A stretch of 64,000 nt of DNA from positions 25,999,832 to 26,063,831 of the forward strand of contig NC_091193.1 of assembly GCF_040958095.1 (NCBI RefSeq), given 5' to 3'. Source of the DNA: Procambarus clarkii. Lineage: Eukaryota; Arthropoda; Malacostraca; Decapoda; Cambaridae. Under the pieces are notes generated by a model. It was given only the letters and a program-made list of their open reading frames with translations. It searched no databases and was not told the origin of the DNA. How positions within the stretch are numbered: position 1 is the first letter of the stretch; every line of letters begins with the position of its first letter. Positions 59,201-64,000 of the stretch are shown one piece after another. The position numbers and the translations under genes are program-made.

Positions 59201-62200
59201 TCCTCTTTCCCTCACAACACCCAGGTGGTCCTCTTTCCCTCACAACACCCAGGTGGTCCTCCCTCCCTCACAACACCCAGGTGGTCCTCCCTCCCTCACA
59301 ACACCCAGGTGGTCCTCTTTCCCTCACAACACCCAGGTGGTCCTCCCTCCCTCACAACACCCAGATGGTCCTCCCTCCCTCACAACACACAGCTGGTCCT
59401 CCCTCCCTCACAACACCCAGCTGGTCCTCCCTTCCTCACAATACCCAGGTGGTCCTCTCTCCTTCACAACACCCAGCTGGTCCTCTCTCCCTCACAACAC
59501 CCAACTGGTCCTCTCTCCCTCACAACACCCAGCTGGTCCTCTCTCCCTCACAACACCCAGCTGGTCTTCCCTCCCTCACAACACCCAGCTGGTCCTCTCT
59601 CCCTCACAACACCCAGCTGGTCCTCTCTCCCTCACAACACCCAGCTGGTCCTTTCTCCCTCAACACCCAGCTGGTCCTCCCTCCCTCACAACACCCAGCT
59701 GGTCCCCCCTCACAACACCCAGCTTATTCTCCCTCCCTGACAACACCCAGCTGGTCCTCTCTCCCACACAACACCCAGGTGGTCCTCTCTCCCTCACAAC
59801 ACCCAGCTGGTCCTCCCTCATAACACCCAGCTGGTCCTCCCTCACAACACCCAGGTGGTCCTCCCTCCCTCACAACACCCAGGTGGTCCTCCCTCCCTCA
59901 CAACACCCAGCTGGTCCTCCCTCCCTCACAACACCCAGCTGGTCCTCCCTTCCTCACAATACCCAGGTGGTCCTCTCTCCCTCACAACACCCAGCTGGTC
60001 CTCTCTCCCTCACAACACCCAGGTAATCCTCTCTCCCTCACAACACCCAGCTGATCCTCCCTTCCTCACAACACCCAGGTGGTCCTCCCTCCCTCACAAC
60101 ACCCAGCTGGTCGTCTCTCCCTCACAACACCCAGGTGGTCCTCCCTCACAACACCCAGCTGGTCCTCCCTCACAACACCCAGCTGATCCTCCCTTCCTCA
60201 CAACACCCAGGTGGTCCTCCCTCACAACACCCAGGTGGTCCTCTCTCCCTCACAACACCCAGGTGGTCCTCTCTCCCTCACAACACCCTGGTGGTCCTTC
60301 CTGTCTCCCTCACAACACCCAGGTGGTCCTGTCTCCCTCACAACACCCAGGTGGTCCTCTCACAACACCCAGCTGGTCCTCCATCCCTCACAACACCCAG
60401 GTGGTCCTCTCTCCCTCACAACACCCAGGTGGTCCTCCCTCCCTCACAACACCCAGGTGGTCCTCTCTCCCTCACAACACCCAGGTGGTTCTCCCTCACA
60501 ACACCCAGGTGGTCCTCTCTCCCTCACAACACCCAGGTGATCCTTCCTGTCTCCCTCACAACACCCAGCTGGTCCTCCCTCACAATACCAAGGTGGTCCT
60601 CCCTCACAACACCCAGGTGGTCCGCTCTCCCTCACAACACCCAGCTGGTCCTCACTCCCTCACAACACCCAGCTGGTCCTCTCTCCCTCACACCACCCAG
60701 GTGGTCCTCCCTCCCTCACAACACCCAGGTGGTCCTCTCTCCCTCACAACACCCAGGTGGTCCTTCCTGTCTCCCTCACAACACCCAGCTGGTCCTCTCC
60801 CTCACAACACCCAGCTGGTCCTCTCTCCCTCACAACACCCAGCTGGTCCTCCCTCACAACACCCAGGTGGTCCTCTCTCCCTCACAACACCCAGGTGGTC
60901 CTTCCTGTCTCCCTCACAACACCCAGCAGGTCCTCCCTCACAACACCCAGGTGGTCCTCTCTCCCTCACAACACCCAGCTGGTCCTGTCTCCCTCACAAT
61001 ACCCAGGTGGTCCTCTCTCCCTCACAACACCCAGCTGGTCCTGTCTCCCTCACAATACCCAGGTGGTCCTCTCTCCCTCACAACACCCAGGTGGTCCTCT
61101 CTCCCTCACAACACCCAGGTGGTCCTCCCTCCCTCACAACACCCAGCTGGTCCTCCCTCCCTCACAACACCCAGCTGGTCCTCCCTCCCTCACAACACCC
61201 AGCTGTTCCTCCCTCCCTCACAACACCCAGCTGGTCCTCCCTCCCTCACAACACCCAGGTGGTCCTCCCTCACAACACCCAGCTGGTCCTCTCTCCCTCA
61301 CAACACCCAGCTGGTCCTCTCTCCCTCACAACACCCAGCTGGTCCTCCCTCACAACACCCAGCTGGTCCTCCCTCACAACACCCAGGTGGTCATCTCTCC
61401 CTTACAACACCCAGCTGGTCCTTCCTCCCTCACAACACCCAGGTGGTCCTCCCTCCCTCACAACACCCAGCTGGTCCTCCCTCCCTCATAACACCCAGGT
61501 GACCCTCTCCCTTATAACACCCAGCTGGTCCTCCCTCACACCACCCAGGTGGTCCTCTCTCCCTCACAACACCCAGGTGGCCCCCTCTCCCTCACAACAC
61601 CCAGCTGGTCCTTCCTCCCTCTCAACACCCAGCTGGTCTTCCCTCACAACACCCAGCTGGTCTTCCCTCACAACACCCAGGTGGTCCTCTCTCCCTCACA
61701 ACACCCAGCTGGTCCTCCCTCACAACACCCAGGTGGCCCTCTCTCCCTTACAACACCCAGCTGGTCCTTCCTCCCTCACAACACCCAGGTGGTCCTCCCT
61801 CCCTCACAACACCCAGCTGGTCCTCCCTCACAACACCCAGCTGGTCCTCCCTCCCTCACAACACCCAGCTGGTCCTCCCTCCCTCACAACACCCAGGTGG
61901 TCCTCTCTCCCTCACAACACCCAGGTGGCCCTCTCTCCCTCTCAACACCCAGCTGGTCCTCTCTCCCTCACAACACCCAGCTGGTCCTCCCTCACAACAC
62001 CCAGGTGGCCCTCTCTCCCTTACAACACCCAGCTGGTCCTTCCTCCCTCACAACACCCAGGTGGTCCTCCCTCCCTCACAACACCCAGCTGGTCCTCCCT
62101 CACAACACCCAACTGGTCCTTCCTCACAACACCCAGCTGGTCCTCCCTCCCTCACAACACCCAGCTGGTCCTCCCTCCCTCACAACACCCAGCTGGTCCT

Positions 62201-64000
62201 CCCTCCCAACACCCAGCTGGTCCTCCCTCCCTCACAACACCCAGCTGGTCCTCCCTCCCTCACAACACCCAGCTGGTCCTCCCTCCCAACACCCAGCTGG
62301 TCCTCTCTCCCTCACAACACACAGGTGGTCCTCCCTCCCTCACAACACCCAGGTGGTCCTCTCTCCCTCACAACACCCAGGTGGTCCTCCCTCCCTCACA
62401 ACACCCAGGTGGTCCTCTCTCCCTCACAATACCCAGGTGGTCCTCCCTCCCTCACAACACCCAGCTGGTCCTGTCTTCCTCACAACACCCAGCTGGTCCT
62501 CTCTCCCTCACAACACCCAGGTGGTCCTTCCTGTCTCCCTCACAACACCCAGGTGGTCCTCTCTCCCTGAACACCCAGGTGGTTCTCTCTCCCTCACAAC
62601 ACCCAGGTGGTCCTTCCTGTCTCCCTCACAACACCCAGGTGGTTCTCTCTCCCTCACAACACCCAGGTGGTCCTTCCTGTCTCCCTCACAACACACAGGT
62701 GGTCCTCTCTCCCTCACAACACCCAGGTGGTCCTCTCTCCCTCACAACACCCAGGTGGTTCTCTCTCTCTCACAACACCCAGATGGTCCTCTCTCCCTCA
62801 CAACACCCAGATGGTCCTCTCTCCCTCACAACACCCAGGTGGTCCTCTCTCCCTCACAACACCCAGGTGGTCCTCTCTCCCTCACAACACCCAGGTGGTC
62901 CTCTCTCCCTCACAACACCCAGGTGGTCCTCCCTCCCTCACAACACCCAGATGGTCCTCCCTCCCTCACAACACCCAGGTGATCCTCTTTCCCTCACAAC
63001 ACCCAGGTGGTTCTCTCTCCCTCACAACACCCAGGTGGTCTTCCCTCCCTCACAACACCCAGCTGGTCCTCTCTCTCTCACAACACCCAGATGGTCCTCT
63101 CTCCCTCACAACACCCAGGTGGTCCTCTCTCCGTCACAACACCCAGGTGGTCCTCCCTCCCTCACAACACCCAGGTGGTCCTCTCTCCCTCACAATACCC
63201 AGGTGGTCCTCCCTCCCTCACAACACCCAGCTGGTCCTGTCTCCCTCACAACACCCAGCTGGTCCTCTCTCCCTCACAACACCCAGCTGGTCCTCCCTCA
63301 CAACACCCAGGTGGTCCTCTCTCCCTCACAACACCCAGCTGGTCCTCCCTCCCTCACAACACCCAGCTGGTCCTCCCTCCCTCACAACACCCAGCTGGTC
63401 CTCTCTCCCTCACAACACCCAGGTGGTTCTCTCTCCCTCACAACACCCAGATGGTCCTCTCTCCCTCACAACACCCAGATGGTCCTCTCTCCCTCACAAC
63501 ACCCAGGTGGTCCTTTCTCCCTCACAACACCCAGGTGGTCCTCCCTCCCTCACAACACCCAGGTGGTCCTCCCTCCCTCACAACACCCAGGTGGTCCTCC
63601 CTCCCTCACAACACCCAGGTGGTCCTCCCTCCCTCACAACACCCAGCTGGTCCTCCCTCACAACACCCAAGTGGTCCTCTCTCCCTCACAACACCCAGCT
63701 GGTCCTCCCTCACAACACCCAGGTGGTCCTCTCTCCCTCACAACACCCAGCTGGTCCTCTATCCCTCACAACACCCAGCTGGTCCTCCCTCACAACACCC
63801 AGGTGGTCCTCTCCCTCACAACACCCAGCTGGTCCTCCCTCACAACACCCAGGTGGTCCTCTCTCCCTCACAACACCCAGCTGGTCCTCCCTCCCTCACA
63901 ACACCCAGGTGGTCCTCCCTCACAACACCCAGGTGGTCCTCTCTCCCTTACAACACCCAGGTGGTCCTTCCTCACAACACCCAGCTGGTCCTCCCTCCCT
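56262..64000. repeat. Minisatellite of 22-32 bp units, continues past window
   Basis: At least 7.7 kb of tandem units built on the core CACAACACCCAGSTGGTCC, joined by pyrimidine spacers CCTCCCT, CCTCCCTCCCT, CCTCTCTCCCT or CCTTCCTGTCTCCCT. Unit lengths are mainly 24, 28 and 32 bp (4-base steps); a few lack CAC and are 22 bp. No unit contains a stop on the plus strand and unit lengths mix all phases, so all three plus frames stay open for hundreds of codons; there is no sign of a real gene. By length, roughly 280 units are in the window. Confidence 0.95.
57735..59650. repeat. Higher-order duplication of about 996 bp inside the minisatellite
   Basis: The order of unit variants from about 57735 to 58730 recurs from about 58731 to 59650 at an offset of 996, falling to 992 near 59.4 kb. 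Landmarks are the CTCAACACCCAG short units at 57784 and 58780, the CACAACACACAG unit at 58388 and 59381, and the CACAATACCCAG unit near 58445 and 59437. Confidence 0.8.

Noticed and set aside
56216..62982. Open frames of up to 958 codons rich in Ser, Pro, Thr and His
   Set aside because: They lie in a minisatellite without stop codons in any plus frame; two other frames are equally open and unit length changes shift the frame freely. No start context, splice site or domain was seen.
56262..64000. CRISPR-like look of regularly spaced repeats
   Set aside because: Spacers are low-complexity variants of one sequence and not unique, there are no cas genes, and the DNA is animal nuclear.

Overview
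This window is animal nuclear DNA, most likely from a decapod crustacean such as a crayfish or lobster. It has spliced genes with GT..AG introns, tRNA-derived SINEs of the type abundant in decapod genomes, many DIRS-like tyrosine-recombinase retrotransposons, I-type and CR1-type LINEs, piggyBac-type transposons and a very long minisatellite. Nothing bacterial or organellar was seen. The decapod assignment is inference from the repeat families.

Two conserved host genes form the skeleton, head to head around a short intergenic region (about 20.39-21.02 kb). On the minus strand is histone H2A.X: four coding exons at 20371-20392, 17193-17369, 16734-16846 and 8704-8796, encoding 134 aa with a C-terminal SQEY damage-response motif. 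On the plus strand is DPAGT1 (fly Alg7), the enzyme that makes GlcNAc-PP-dolichol, the first step of N-glycan assembly in the ER. Its six well supported coding exons are at 25012-25157, 26477-26680, 40012-40139, 42137-42368, 49610-49798 and 54181-54484 (400 aa). A probable first exon at 21020-21107 joins in frame. Reading phase is kept across every junction. The intergenic region carries CCAAT boxes and an E2F-like site. As far as I recall, H2AX and DPAGT1 are also neighbours in human (11q23.3), so this may be an old linkage.

Almost everything else is repeats, largely inside the introns of these genes. 1-7 kb: an old LINE RNase H fragment followed by a nearly full-length I-type LINE (copy A). 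8.8-16.7 kb (H2A.X intron 3): SINEs and CR1-type LINE fragments. 17.4-20.3 kb (H2A.X intron 1): two LINE fragments in opposite orientation. 21.1-25 kb (DPAGT1 intron 1): a 22-bp minisatellite, SINEs, a foldback, a piggyBac-type element and a LINE 3' end. 26.7-40 kb (intron 3): two internally deleted DIRS elements, one interrupted by LINE copy B with a 13-bp target-site duplication. 42.4-49.6 kb (intron 5): DIRS parts, LINE and SINE fragments, a foldback and a piggyBac-type element. 49.8-54.2 kb (intron 6): a LINE ORF1 fragment, a DIRS recombinase region and a third piggyBac-type element. From 56.26 kb to the window end: a minisatellite of 22-32 bp units, nearly all containing an E-box-like CAGSTG or CAGATG.

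No element looks fully coding-competent. Copy B of the LINE has an open ORF1, but its ORF2 is split by small indels. The very long open frames in the terminal minisatellite are a by-product of its composition and not genes.
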